The notes beneath the pieces were generated by a model. It was not told the origin of the DNA and ran no database searches. It worked only from the letters and a program-made list of their open reading frames with translations. The position numbers and the translations under genes are program-made. Of a stretch of 64,000 nucleotides of DNA, positions 21,333 through 33,450 are shown in pieces (the stretch's first letter is position 1; each line of letters begins with the position of its first letter). Source of the DNA: Larix kaempferi (lineage: Eukaryota > Streptophyta > Pinopsida > Pinales > Pinaceae); NCBI GenBank assembly GCA_027924585.1, contig BSBM01000370.1:32773501-32837500 (forward strand), read 5' to 3'.

Positions 21333-24321
21333 TAGCCTGAAAGAAGGCATGATATGGCATGTATGACACTTGTTGCACTTACGATGCTAGGGCTTGATAT
21401 AGCAAAAACCAGTCATCGTAGCACTTTCGCTATAAATCCGTTTTGGCCAATTTGTCGGATCTGAAATATTTACAGGTCGAATATTAAATCCCCATGTACC
21501 TTGTGTCCAAATGAAAATTTCTAATTCGTTTTACTTTGGGATTTATGATCTGTACAATATAGGGTTTCTGCCTCTTCCAGATCTGAGTCAAAATCAGGTG
21601 ACCTTGGGAAAAGGGTCATAACTTGGGCTAGGAAGATCCAAATGAAATTTCGTAAAAAGTGACAGGTAGTACACAGATTGTACTATCACAAGAAACTTTT
21701 TCAGAGGCTGAAGTTGAACCAGTGACACGTGGAAATCCGTACAAGTTCGCTCTCCTGTATTATCCCATAAACAGGTCACGTTGCGACAATTGGCATAACT
21801 CTCTCTCAGAGAATCCAATTGAGGTCAGACCTGTCAGGATGGAAAGATAACAGGGAAAGCTATCTCAGAAAAAGTTTTCAAAGGCCGAAGCTCAAACGGT
21901 GACACGTGAAAATCCGTACAAGTTCGCTCTCCTGTTTTATCCCAAAATAGGTCACGTTGCGACATTTGACATAACTCTCTCTCAGAGAATCCAATTGAGG
22001 TCAGACCTGTTAGAATGGAAAAATAATAGGTCAGGCTATCTCAGGAAACTCTTTCAGACCCTGTGGATCGAAAAGTTCGGAGGTACACCAGAAACAATTA
22101 GGTACATATTTCTGTCAAAACAGAATTATTTTTGAGTACCTTCATTCATGGCTTCCGGAATTTAGGGCTTCGTAGAAAGTTGGAATTTTTGTAATCGGAG
22201 ACCATGGCTGGATGCTACTCATCAAAATAGAAATTTAGAGACCAAGATCAGAATTTTTGGTTGGGCAGAAGGTCGGGCTTGTTCAGACCCTAGTTTGGGA
22301 CTTTGATCAGAAAAGTGGAAAATTAAGGCTTCTGAAATCTGTGACCATGGCTGGAAGCTCCTCAGAAAAATAGAAGGTTAGAGCTTTGGATCAAACCTTT
22401 TATTTGGGCAGAAGAGTGGGCTTCATCAAACCCCAGTTCACGGTCACGTCCAGTGAATCCGGAAGTTTCAAAGGAAAAATTGAGGAGTGAAACTTTGAAG
22501 TTTTCAAATTCTAAATATACTAGCTTGATCAGCTCATCAAGGCGCATATTTCTATCCTTTCGGAAGTTTGAAATTCAAAGTTTGAATTTTTGGGGGTTTT
22601 CTGACAAACCCATATCCAGCTCCAGGTCCAGTTCTTGCAAATCAAGTGGATTGGGTTAATCCTAGAAGAAGATGGATTGATCATCTGCATGAGTGAAGAA
22701 GTTCCTGTTTCAGAGGGAGATGAGGCTAAGGCCTTACATAAGAAGATTACAAGCGATCTCGACAGGTATGACTCATCGAGGTATGTTTCGATATTTGTTC
22801 ATGATTAAGTTTATGGTATGATTGTACTAATGTATTATGGTGTTGGATGAGGTCTATGTTGTCTACTAACATGAAAGGTACACCAAGAAAGACAAATCAT
22901 TTTCTGGTTCAAGAACATATGATCATGATGACATGAGGACAAAGATTCATCCATTGTCATGGATCTCATAGAAGATCCATTTACGAGGTATGTATAACTT
23001 GGTTTTATAATGGTTAACCTATGAGATATACAGGTTACTAGCACAAGTCATTGAAGAAGAGCAAGAAGACATCATGTGAGTATGTTAGACATAACTAGCT
23101 AGCATGCTAATCTAGGTATGTTTTTCCTATATCAAGATAGAATCCTACCTTGTGTTAGGATCTTATACTGTTGTGTTGTTGATAATGATTATTCATGAAG
23201 TCATAGGTTTGAATAGTCATGGTTGTATGCATATTATGTTTCTTACCATAATTGATGATATGACTAACCAGAAGAATCATGAAGGTATAGGTTTGAGTAA
23301 TCGCGGGTTTTATGCATATTATATCTCTTATCTTGATTGATGATTTAACTAACCAAAAGAGTCCTATGATCAAATAAGAATATGCATGAGTAAAAGAAGA
23401 CTTCCCTGAAACCTTGAATACTAATGTTTATTATCTGTGTTTGAAATGATCCTGACTATACATGCTTGAGATTATTGTGTTTTGAGAATATTAAGATTAT
23501 ACTAATGAATGTTTGATTACGTATGAGACCTAGAGGATAACACAATGATGATACTAACAAGCATGCATAGGGATCGAGAATGAATATAAGTTCAAGGACA
23601 AGTAATCCAGGAAGCAAAGATCAAGAGGGAGTACACTCCAGTGGTTTCTGCAAGGATGCAGATATTCAGAGGGAGTTGACCATCTCTCTACATTCCACAA
23701 CAGAAAGGTGTAGAAGAAGCTACTTCAGATTAGGACTCCAGCAGCTCCTGCAACGAAGCAAAGACTTAGAGGGAGTCCACCCAACGAACAAACAAAGATA
23801 AGTATTTTAATTATCATTTCATGCATATTTGTTTGTTTAAATAAAATTGTTCAATGATGTATATGCTCATGTTCCTAGACTTAGGATATGTATTGTGCAT
23901 ATTAGAATAGTTGCATTGATGAACAGCATACTACTAATATACATGGGTAAGTGGCCTACGGCACTGTACAACATTCCATTGCTACTTATCTAGAATGAAA
24001 CCTCTTTGCTGACATGTTGGGAGTTGTGCACACTCTTAACAATGTTCTGGTAGAGATTGGAAGGCATTTAGAAAGTTACTGGATATGGATAAATGTTGTA
24101 TTGAAGCATTGGCTAAGATAATTGCATGACTGTATGACATATTTCTTTATGTGTAAGAATTTGTTCTGAAAACTATGAGATGTTTTCTAATCATGCAATT
24201 TAACTTGTTGTGTAGGAAAGATCATATGCCATCTCCTACAAAAGAAGAACTACAACATTTGTTCCAGCAACAAAGATATCTATTGAAGATATTGAAGATA
24301 TTGAAGTTCCCATGATCTGGG
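21333..24321 (+). other. Non-coding leader of the copia element
   Basis: About 3 kb between primer site and pol remnant. No Gag, zinc knuckle, protease or integrase signature was found in any plus-strand frame. Apart from the 177-bp repeat the sequence is unremarkable. The origin of this filler is unknown. Confidence 0.6.
21683..22065 (+). repeat. 177-bp tandem repeat, 2 copies and a partial third
   Basis: CTATCNCAGNAAA marks unit starts at 21683, 21860 and 22036. Units share GTGACACGTG, AATCCGTACAAGTTCGCTCT, CAGGTCACGTTGCGACA or AGGTCACGTTGCGACA, and CTCTCTCAGAGAATCCAATT. The repeat lies in the non-coding leader where gag would be expected. Confidence 0.9.
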
Positions 24322-25590
24322 ATGGAATTCCATGATCCGTCGATCATGAAGAATGATGTTTGGGATGTAGTCCCAAGACGTGAAGGGAAGTTTGTTATGA
24401 CTTCCAAATGGAACTATCAGATCAAGCATGTTGCAGATGGTAGCATTGAGAAATATAAAAGTGATGAAATAGAAGATGCACCAGATGGATTTCAAGACAA
24501 CATGGTGTAATCATATATGTGTGCAAAACTTAGTATGGTAGGATAGACAGCTTTCTATCCAGTTTGGGCTTTACGAAGAATAAAGCGGATTCCAACCTTT
24601 ACTACAAGGTTGAGGAAGGCAATCCAGTAATACTACTTTTGTATGCGGATAACCTGTTTGTTACAAGTGAAGACACGTAGTGGAAGCTTGCTGCTGATTT
24701 CGAGTTAAGGAACTTGGGATGATGCATTATTTGTTTTTGGCATGAAGGTGTGGCGGAGTGCAGATGGAATATTCCTTGGACAAGGGAAGTATGCAGTAGA
24801 GATCCTGAAGAGGTTCGGAATGATGGATTGCAAGGCCATGGCCACACCTATGGCATCAAATCTGAAGCTTCTATGTGATGCTTCATTTGAGCCGGTTGAT
24901 GTCTCCATGTATCGTCAGATGATTGGGTCCTTGATGTACCTAACGAACACGAGACCGGACATTTGATTTGCTGTGAACACATTGAGCCAGTTCCTGATGG
25001 ATCTAAGGAGTGTTCACTTGATTGCTGTAAAGCATGTTCTGAGGTACCTGAAGGGTACAGTGGATTATGGGCTCAAGTATGAAGCAAATAAAAAGTTTAA
25101 CCTGCAGGGTTATGTTGATTCAGATTGGGCTGGCAATGCTGCAGATAGGAAGAGCACATCTGGGTGCTGCTTCAGTATGGGATCAGGTGTGATCTCTTGG
25201 TTTAGCAGGAAGCAATCCTGCGTAGCACTGAGTACAGCTGAGGCAGAGTATGTTGCAGCCTGTTTAGCTACTTGTGAGGTAGTATGGCTACGGAAGTTAC
25301 TGTCTAAGTTATTTGATCTCCCGTTGGATGCTACTGGTATCTTCTGTGATAACCAAAGTTGTGTGAAGCTGTCCGAGAACCCAGTGTTTCATGACAGGTC
25401 GAAACACATAGAGATCAAATATCACTATATCAGGGATATGGTGCAGAGAGGAGTTGTGAAGCTCCTATGTGTTGTGACGGACGAGCAGATTGCAGATGTG
25501 CTGACGAAGCCACTAGTCAGGGTGAAGTTCAAGTACTTCAGAGAGAGGCTTGGAGTTCTTCAGATCGAGGACACTTCGAGGAAGAAGTGA
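24322..25590 (+). pseudogene. Copia RT fragment and RNase H
   Basis: KNDVWDVVPRREGKFVMTSK and ADGSIEKYK at 24350-24460 are the start of a copia reverse transcriptase. A deletion removes the middle, and the text resumes near 24566 with LGFTKNKADSNLYYK and LLLYADNLFVTSED. The catalytic YADD reads YADN, losing an essential Asp. From 24742 the thumb and connection (CKAMATPMASNLK, MYRQMIGSLMYLTNTRPDI) and RNase H (YVDSDWAGNAADRKSTSG, STAEAEYVAA, CDNQSCVKLSENPVFHDRSK, EQIADVLTKPL) are clean, with one stop at 24964. The RNase H is strikingly well kept for a dead gene. Confidence 0.9.
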
Positions 25591-25702
25591 TGGACACATC
25601 TGCTGAAGCCATTCCAAGCATGTTGGAAGGGGGATCCTTCACATGGCTGTGGATGTAATCGCTGGATGATGAGCATCAGGATGATGTTCTAGTTTCTGCT
25701 TG

Positions 25703-25925
25703 GATATGATCAGTTGGATCATTTTTGTATATGTATGTATGCATCATGTTGGATGTTGGATATGATCAGTTGGATCATTTTTATATATGTATGTATGCAT
25801 CATGTTGGATGCTGGATATGATCAGTTGGATCATTTATATGTATGTACGCATCATGTTGGATGCTGGATATGATCGGTTGGATCATTTGTATGTATTGTG
25901 TATATGCATCATGTTGGATGCTTGG
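25703..25925 (+). repeat. Minisatellite A, about 56 bp, 4 copies
   Basis: GATATGATCAGTTGGATCAT (one copy has CGGTT) starts units at 25703, 25759, 25815 and 25867. Each contains TGTATGTA and GCATCATGTTGGATG. Looser TGATCAG-GGATCATGTAT repeats continue to about 26240. Confidence 0.9.
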
Positions 25926-26272
25926 ACCATGTATCTGTATATGTATCAGGTGGATACATTGTGTGATCAGATAGATCATGTATATTGATATGTATCAGGT
26001 ATGATCAGGTGGATCATGTATGTTGATGGATACATTGTGTGGATCATGTATCTATGTATCCGGTGGATACACTATGTATGATGATATGTATCAGATAGAT
26101 ACTTGGTATGCATCAGATGGATGCATTGTATGATCAGGATGACGAGCTTCTCCAGATGACATGCAACAGGATGTTGCAGTGATGATGATCAGGTTGATCA
26201 TGTGTACATCAGGATGATTTATGATGAGTATCAGATGATACTTTGTGGTTGTGGATCAGGTTGTGCAGGTAA

Positions 26273-26850
26273 GCATGTAATTTGTGCCCTGGGAGATTTG
26301 CAGATGGTCTTTCGAGGTTTTGCCTATGGCATGTAATTTGGTGCCCTGGGACATCTGGCAAATTCTCTTTCTAGGTTTTGCTTTGAGAGGACATGTAATT
26401 TGTGCCCTGGGAGATCTGCAGATAGTCTTTTGAGGTTTTTCCTATGGCATGTAATTTGGTGCCCTAGGATATCTAGCAGATGCTCTTGAGAGGTTTTGTC
26501 CTATGGCATGCAATTTGCTCCTGGGAGAGCTGGACAGGATGAAAAAGGCCTCAGATGCTTCAGCCAGGTTTTGCCATGACCACATGTAATTTGCTCCTGG
26601 GAGATCTCAACAGGATGAAAAAGGCCTCAGATGCTTCAGCCAGGTTTTGTGGTGAGATCACATGTAATGTGCTCTTGGGAGATCCGACAGGTAGAGCCGT
26701 GTGCTCGTAACAGCCTGGGATGCTTCAGCTAGGTTTTGTGATGGGTCACATGTAATGTGCTCCTGGGATATCCTACAGGTAGAGTTGTGTGCTCATAATA
26801 GCCTGGGATGCTGCAGCCAGGTTTTGTGACGCACGTAATAAGTCCTGAGA
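26273..26850 (+). repeat. Minisatellite B, 56 to 88 bp units, about 10 copies
   Basis: Units begin with CATGTAAT, followed by TTGTGCCCTGGGA or TGTGCTCCTGGGA, and end in AGGTTTTG. Starts are near 26273, 26329, 26391, 26447, 26507, 26583, 26660, 26748 and 26831. Spacing grows from about 56 to about 88 bp along the array as an inner segment (GAAAAAGGCCTCAGATGCTT, later GTGTGCTCGTAACAGCCTGG) is added. Confidence 0.88.
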
Positions 26851-27078
26851 ATTCCACAATATGGCTAGTGATGACGAAGACCTGCAGGTGGTGGGCCTAC
26901 ATCCAGTATGAAAAAGGACTGGCTCTGTAGAACTTCCTATGACGAGTAGATTCAGAGATTGATTGAGATAGAAGCAGTAGTGACGATGATGATGACTCGA
27001 TGACGATTATCCAGTGACGATGATCCAGAGAAGATGACTTGTGCTAGAAGAACTGTGCTGAGAAATACCTTCCTAGTT

Positions 27079-27087
27079 AAGAGGGAG
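27079..27087 (+). other. Polypurine tract
   Basis: AAGAGGGAG lies directly before the 3' LTR, where plus-strand cDNA synthesis starts. Confidence 0.9.
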
Positions 27088-27730
27088 TGTTGATGTATAT
27101 GTAACTTCGGAATGTATTTCACATATATGTATATTGTATTCCCATAGAGATGGTATTATTCCTCTATACGGAAGTGTCGTCATTTATATTGTAAATGTCA
27201 TAACTTATACTTGATGGGTTATTAGACCACCTTGTTGGGGTCGGCCCTGTATAAGTCATGTGGGTCAAAGGGTTATTAGACCACCCTATTGGGGGTCGGC
27301 CATGTGGGTCAAAGGGTTATTAGACCACCCTATTGGGGGTCGGCCCAGTCAGCATTATGTTATGTGGTTAAGTTCGAGCCTACATGAGTTAGGTAAAAGG
27401 AAAGTCAAGTCAAGTATAAATAGAGTGCGAGAGGCACTCTATTTGTTCACTCACTTCTCACTCATGCACTCAAGGAGGAGTGGCGCACTTATGGAGGAGG
27501 AGGATCTGCTGCTAGGATATGTCTATCTCTTGGGTTGTATCATTGCTCTATCTATCTCTGAGGAAGTTATTGGGGTTTTTCACCTTTATGGTTTTCCCCA
27601 AGTAAATCTTTGTGTCTCTTGTGTGCTTGCATTATTGTCTCCATGATTGATATGTTGTAGATATGCTGTACATGTTGTTCTCTCAGTTAAGATCCTAGAT
27701 CAGATTGAAGTAAATTCTGAAAATTTAACA
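27088..27730 (+). repeat. 3' LTR of the pol-deficient copia
   Basis: Partner of 20678-21320, same 643-bp length, about 11 substitutions by eye, same TATA box and U3 repeat. It is followed by the target duplication GGTTA. Confidence 0.97.
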
Positions 27731-27735
27731 GGTTA
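27731..27735 (+). other. Target-site duplication GGTTA (right)
   Basis: Second copy of the GGTTA found at 20673-20677. Confidence 0.95.
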
Positions 27736-28196
27736 ATCCATCATTTGAAAATGCAATCCCTTAGATAAAAGTGGAGAGTAAGAAAACACAAACCACCAAG
27801 ATAAGGCAAAGTTATCAACGGATCTCAAGTGAAAGAAAAAGTAAAACGACAAGTTTGGATTGTTTGAACTTTGTATTAAGGATGCTAGTCCAAAAAAGTA
27901 AACATATATTTTCCAACTATGGTATTTTTTTTCACATAAAAAAAAACATGTTTCATTTGTATTAAGAAAGCACATTTTACATGACCCATGATTAGGCCTC
28001 ATCATAGATATCGTTATTTGGGCATAACCTATTATAAAATCAAAATATTCAGTTAACCTTCTTTTACATTCTCTCCTTTTTATATGAAAACACAACGAGT
28101 ATATAGATAGTCATTTATACCACTCTATTCTATTATATTAGCGCTACAATCCAATTTTAATGAACTTTAGATGTTGATTGTAGCCATGCCATCAAA

Positions 28197-28338
28197 ATAG
28201 ATAAACATTTAAATAGCAAGGAGCATAGATAAACATTTAAATGTCAGGGAGCATAGATAAACATTTAAATGGGAAGGAGCATAGATAAACATTTAAATGG
28301 CAGAGAGCATAGATAAACATTTAAATGGCAGGGAGCAT
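28197..28338. repeat. 28-bp minisatellite, 5 copies
   Basis: ATAGATAAACATTTAAATG starts exactly every 28 bp at 28197, 28225, 28253, 28281 and 28309. Only the GCAGGGAGC linker varies. Confidence 0.95.
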
Positions 28339-29074
28339 TTGCAAATGCATTAGTTTATCATATATAAACCAATATCCCACTCAAGGTTCGAACCCTATCC
28401 ATATAATATTGCTACTTGGTGAATTGTATGGACCATGTTAAACATTAAACGATGGAGGAACTAAGGACAAGTTGTTGTTCTGGAAGCCACTCTCCAAAAA
28501 AAATTATATAACATGGAAGGGTGGGGTCATTCCTTGTTTTCAATAGAGAGATATCCTCTCAAGGGATTTGAATTTAGGGATAAATTTTCCTAAGGGAGCG
28601 ATTCCTTGCTTGTTCATAAGAAAGAAAGAAAGCAAGGTGATATTGCTTGTTTCAATTAGCTTAATTGTGGATTTGGCATCTTCATGTATCCAATTGACAT
28701 GGATAAGTGTATGAAGAGATTTCTTTTGCAATATAGTGGACAACTAGATATACAATCAAAATATTTCCATATTGCATTAAATATTTTGGCTTGTATAGAG
28801 AGGCCTCATATCCTAGCCGATGCCCATTTCGTAGCCTATGAACATTGTCCATGGTTGATAATAAGCATGTTGTTGGGGACTTAGTAGGGTTAAGATTTGC
28901 AGTAGAAAAAATTATAAAAGGTTTGGGATTGGTACTAAAATATGAAAATTCAAGCATGTCCATACCTACCAATTTTTTTAAAGTCCAATTCATCTACGAA
29001 ATCACTAAGAAGTTATTGATTCATTCTAGTCATTGTTACTAACAATTTTAATGGGTGAAATGGCTACCAATGTG

Positions 29075-29560
29075 AAACACACGTTGAAAAAATGACACCA
29101 AAGAAGCAATCAAAAGATAGGGGAAATGCACCCTAGGTTGTGCTTGAGGAGGAAACTTCCACAAAACCAGTGGTGGAAGATATAATCAGTTCATATTTCA
29201 GTGGTATTAAATGCAAGATAGCTACAAACTAGAAGCTATAGGGGGGTATGATTTTTCAATTATTTAGAAGTGAAAATTACTAAGGGGACCTTGACCTTAG
29301 AGTATATCAATCAGTCAGGATATATTACTGTCACTAGGTAGCAATCATGCCATCCTTGATGCCCATAGAAAAAGTAGTTTCATGGTTGGTTAGTCATGTT
29401 GATATTGACAACAAGTTGATCAAAGATGAGAATGAGATGGCAATAAACTCATTCCAACCTTCAATTTTAGAAATATACTATGAGTGATCTGTAAATAAGG
29501 AACTTATAGTCTACTCACTTCACCAACATGGATCCTCTACAGAATTTCAACTTTGATATG
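29075..29560 (+). pseudogene. Diverged fragment resembling ORF1 of the Tat-like units
   Basis: Reading across stops I see MTPKKQSKDRGN at the start, a segment like LTLEYINQSGYITVTR, then MPIEKVVSWLVSHVDIDNKL and ENEMAINSFQPSILEIYYE. Spacing and several residues parallel the ORF1 N-terminus at 51527-51960 (DLIYRNIKKSGIHNV, then VEVIGWILPHIDYKCYKE). I infer a third, much older member of that family. The match is by eye and remote. Confidence 0.4.
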
Positions 29561-30389
29561 TATTTTTTTGTCTCATATAGAGATCTCTACCCTCTTAAGG
29601 GTTGCAAGGCTTGTTCTTAGTGTAGTCTGCACTCAACAAGTAGATACAACGAAAATAATGATTATCCCAATAAGAAAAACCAAGAGTATGCTAAACACTC
29701 AGTGACTGAGATCTTTGTATTTGGTGCAGCTCCTTTTCATTGTGATGTCCAACTAAACTCAAGCTATTAAGAGGATAAAGCTAAGGCACTGTTGTGGTTG
29801 TGTGAATGTATTCAACTCTAATTTCAAATCTCTATTTCTAGACCAACTCTAGTACAAGGAGAATCTATTGTAATAAATGGTTCTTGAACCCAGTACCAAG
29901 CTTCTCATTTATCAATTCAAGAAGAAATTGTGTCAATTGTTCAATTAAGTGACAAGATGGAAATTTGCACTTGCTACAATGAAGCAATCAATTTGGGTCT
30001 TGGTTCACAATTGGTTCCAAATGCATATATTGGTATGTGCAGGTTCGAGTAAGTGCCCAATAAATAACCAACCCACTATGTGGCTATTAATCAACAACAA
30101 ATCTGCTTGAGGAAAATCTATAAGCACTTTCATCCAATTACCCACACCTTATATATGTCTATCTATATACACACTAGCACTACTAAATTGTCATTTAATC
30201 AAGCTGCATATGCCTACAATTCAATCCAACAAGACATCTCACAATACCCCAAGAGCCAATGCAGTATATCGATCCACCAAAATAAAGTCAACACAACACT
30301 GAAAACGATGTATACCACTAACAATGACAAGGAATAATGTTTTTCTTTGTGGTCATTGAAATGATGTATACCACTAACAATGACACCGA

Positions 30390-31212
30390 AACCGTATCGG
30401 CATAACTAATCGTTTTCCTCCAACACGGTCGCGTTAAATTTCTCATTTCCACCGAAATTCAACAGCACAAAAGTTTTGAATTTTTCCATCGAAACATATT
30501 GGTGCCATTTTTAAGGATGTTTGGGGACTTAGGGTTTTCAAATATCTTTTAAAGCAAAGAACGTCGTTTGACCTCCCATCATCATTTTTACATAAGCCCG
30601 TTCGAGCTTGTGCTCGTTGGAGAATATTCCTCGCTCGGTATACTCGTGTCTATGGAAAATCGATCTAGCACACCTATCATCCATCGTCTAGGTAGGTACA
30701 CTTTGGCCTTAATTGTTGGTTTCAAATTGGTTGAATTTCCACTTGGAAATTTGCAATTGGAAGGAAATAGCCATGATTGGACTTATCCTTGACTATTTTC
30801 TTCCTTTTGAGTTGATTTTATTGGCTAGCTTGGCGTTTATTTTGGGCCCAAGGGTTTAGATTCACCTCACGCATTTTGAGTAACTTAATCCCTAAAGCTC
30901 AATCTGCGCTTTTCTTTCCCAACGAGCATTCTCTTGAAGTTTTTTCCTGTTCCATTAAACCTTATTAGAAACCCTAACTTTGAGAATGTGCAGACTTGCC
31001 CCAACCCTTTTTCGAATGTTTGGAGCCGTTACTTTTTTCCCTATTGCGGGTTTGAAAATATGCCAATGCAAACCGTAACGGATAAACCAAGGATTTTTCA
31101 GTTTTAGTGATGAACAATGCATTCATTCATATGAAAAAAATTTATTTATTAATTGAAAACCTATGTAGTTGTTGTTAGTTTTTCTGAAATTGCATCTCAA
31201 TTTGTGATTTCA
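30390..31212 (+). repeat. Leader of unit A, repeated before unit B ORF1
   Basis: Similar along its length to 50545-51526, starting at TATCGGCATAACT in both. Shared landmarks include CGGTCGCGTTAA, GGGGACTTAGGGTTTTCAAA, GTTGGAGAATATTCCTCGCTCG and CATCCATCGTCTAGGTAGG. Unit B carries about 150 extra bases after 50665. This may be part of an LTR or the untranslated leader; no TG...CA ends or primer site could be fixed. Confidence 0.7.
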
Positions 31213-31370
31213 ATGGAATTTACCCAAGATAATGACATTTCCTCTCTCATGCAAGATTTCGAAATGTCAAAAAGAGGTCCTAAGCGCTCCTCCAAAGTTG
31301 TATAGAAGACATCGTCTAACGATGGACCAGTTCAAGAAGCATCTCTGTAGATTCAGTTCGATGACAAACA

Positions 31371-31375
31371 TCATA
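31371..31375 (+). other. Target-site duplication TCATA (left)
   Basis: TCATA precedes the 5' LTR and recurs at 38127-38131 after the 3' LTR. Discounting one copy plus the element restores alignment with the uninterrupted ORF1 sequence at 51670-51715. Confidence 0.95.
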
Positions 31376-33393
31376 TGTCATGTCCCAAATTTGGAATTGG
31401 GTCACAATGGCCTAATCACATTAGCCATATTCATTAGAGTTTGTAAAATTGGTGTTAAGGGTCAAATAATTGCCGAGGAAAATTACTAGTTTCCTAGGTT
31501 TGGGGTGGAAGCTTTGGGATTTGGAATAAGGGGGATAATAAATGATGTTTAGACATTAGAAGGGTTCAAGTATTTAATAAATAGAGTGAATAAAGAAATT
31601 CAAGAGAAATCCTAAGTGACAAATGGTTTTGGAGACATATGGAGGATGTGGGACCCACACTAGCTTGATTTTTCATAATACATGGTATCTCTCTTTTGCA
31701 AATTCGAATTAATGGGAATGTGAACACCCTTGGGTGAGTTGGTAAGTCATAACAAATGTAATTGAGCATCTTAGGTCGAATTTGGAAGGATTGGTAACCT
31801 CCATGGAAGATAAAGAGTCAAAGTGGAAGTTTGTGGACACTTGGGCTAGATTCCCTAGCCCTATGACACCAATGATGGAGCATCTATGACAACTATGACA
31901 AATTGCAGACCTGACCTCTGACATCTGACCACTATGACATGTCAGCCCCAAAAATAGGCTCAAATAAGGAGAATTTGGGAGTGGGAGAAGCCAAAGAGAC
32001 TCAAAATCGAATTTGGGAGAAGATGGAAGGTTGGAACTAGGAGACAAGTGGCAAATGTGGAATATTTCCTAAATGAAAATCTATTGAATCTATTGAGAGG
32101 ATTTAGACCCTTAGAAGGATAATGTTGGTTATAAAATGTAGAAATGAAGTATGATAATGGATTTTGATCATTTGTAGAATTTGCAATTGCAATTGTGAAG
32201 AGGGAGAGCTAGTGGATGACTAGTTTCTTGCCTTAGCCAATTTCGAGGGTGAAAGATTCCCATCCAAGTTGGCAATTGGAAAGGCCATTCAGACCTTTCG
32301 TTTGGAGCTTTAATGGAGTATTTATTTGCAGGTGTAAGCTACAGGTCAGCTCATGGTTTCTTCTATTGCAGCTCGCTCCTTCAACCATTTCCAGTTTTGA
32401 TGGCATATTCTTGATCCTTGAGGGAGGGCGTTTTTGGTGAGCTATTGTACTCTTTGGTGGAGATTCTAATGCCCCATTTCTTTTGTAATATGAATTAAAT
32501 ACTCTGTTCTTCATCTCCAAAAAGTTTCAGGTCGAAATTCCAAGTAGAAATGTATAAATCTCATTTTTAATGGAAGAACAATGCCATTTCCCCACTACCT
32601 TGTTGTGAGCCAATGTATTGATGATGATTTCAAATGAATGGATGATTCTATGATATATTTGTGATAAATATACTTCCATGGATGTATTATACAAGTTTCA
32701 TGTACTGTACTTGAGCATTTGAAGCATTTTTACTCAGTTTAATTGCAGTGGGAGAAGAAATAGTGCCATTTCCCCAAGGGTCGAATTGGGGATTTTTGCA
32801 GTTGAATGGGAGAGGGTGAGAACAGTTGTAATAAACCATTAATGGTGCATATGAGACCTTAATAACATACTTAACACATTACATACCTCTTTTCATAAAT
32901 TTGAGTGGGTTTGGAGGCATTTGGGAAGCCATTTTCAGTACTTACCTTAGGGGGATTTGAACCCCAAATTACTAGTAAAATTGCATACTTGGTCCAGAAT
33001 ATTAAGAGAGTTTGCAGAGGTCTTTTGGTGGCCATATGTTATCCCTGAACATCATATTCAATTACTAATATCATTCATAAACCTTCCTTGAATATTTGAA
33101 GGCATTTGGAGTCAATTTGAGACCTAGAGACCAATACTAGTCAAAGGGAAATCACTAGTAAAGTTACCTACATTGACCAGAATTGAAAGAGTATTTGTAG
33201 AAGTGTTTTAAAGGTACAAAGGAATCCTAGAAACACATATTTATGTTCTAATATCATTCATATACCTTCTCAGAAGATTTGGGATCATTTGGGGCAAATT
33301 TGGGACCCAGAGATCGAAACTAGTCAAAGGTCGAACCAAGGAAAAAAGTGGAAAATTGCAATTTTAATAAAATTCCTAATAAGGGACATTACA
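31376..33393 (+). repeat. 5' LTR of the 2-kb-LTR element
   Basis: Begins TGTCATGTCCCAAATTTGG and ends AGGGACATTACA; partner at 36106-38126. No obvious TATA box was identified. The first 114 bases carry, in the 3' copy, the end of the element's long reading frame. Confidence 0.96.
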
Positions 33394-33394
33394 G

Positions 33395-33406
33395 TGGTAT
33401 CAGAGC
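33395..33406 (+). other. Primer-binding site, tRNA-iMet
   Basis: TGGTATCAGAGC, perfect, one base after the 5' LTR. Confidence 0.95.
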
Positions 33407-33450
33407 ATGGTCCTTGCACCTGTGTATTAGTTACATACATTCAAGAATAA

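Larger units (their letters stand above)
20678..27730 (+). mobile_element. Ty1/copia element lacking gag and most of pol
   Basis: Structurally complete: 643-bp LTRs at both ends, a perfect tRNA-iMet primer site, a polypurine tract and matching GGTTA target duplications. About 11 differences separate the LTRs (about 98% identity), so it integrated fairly recently. Inside, only a damaged C-terminal half of pol survives (24322-25590). The first 2.9 kb and last 1.5 kb carry tandem repeats and no recognisable gag, protease or integrase. It must have been copied with proteins supplied by a relative, so I call it non-autonomous. Confidence 0.92.
27736..30389. other. Flank between the copia element and the Tat-like units
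   Basis: No intact gene. It contains the 28-bp minisatellite, a diverged ORF1-like fragment near 29075-29560 (both listed), and a 23-bp direct repeat (GATGTATACCACTAACAATG plus ACA) at 30307 and 30363, immediately before similarity to the second Tat-like unit begins. Confidence 0.5.

Noticed and set aside
28197-28338. Five 28-bp repeats at regular spacing, CRISPR-like in size
   Set aside because: The units are directly adjacent with no unique spacers, in plant nuclear DNA. It is a minisatellite.
32233-32520. Paired open frames repeated at 36966-37253
   Set aside because: They are parts of the two 2-kb LTRs; their duplication reflects the LTRs, not a gene family.
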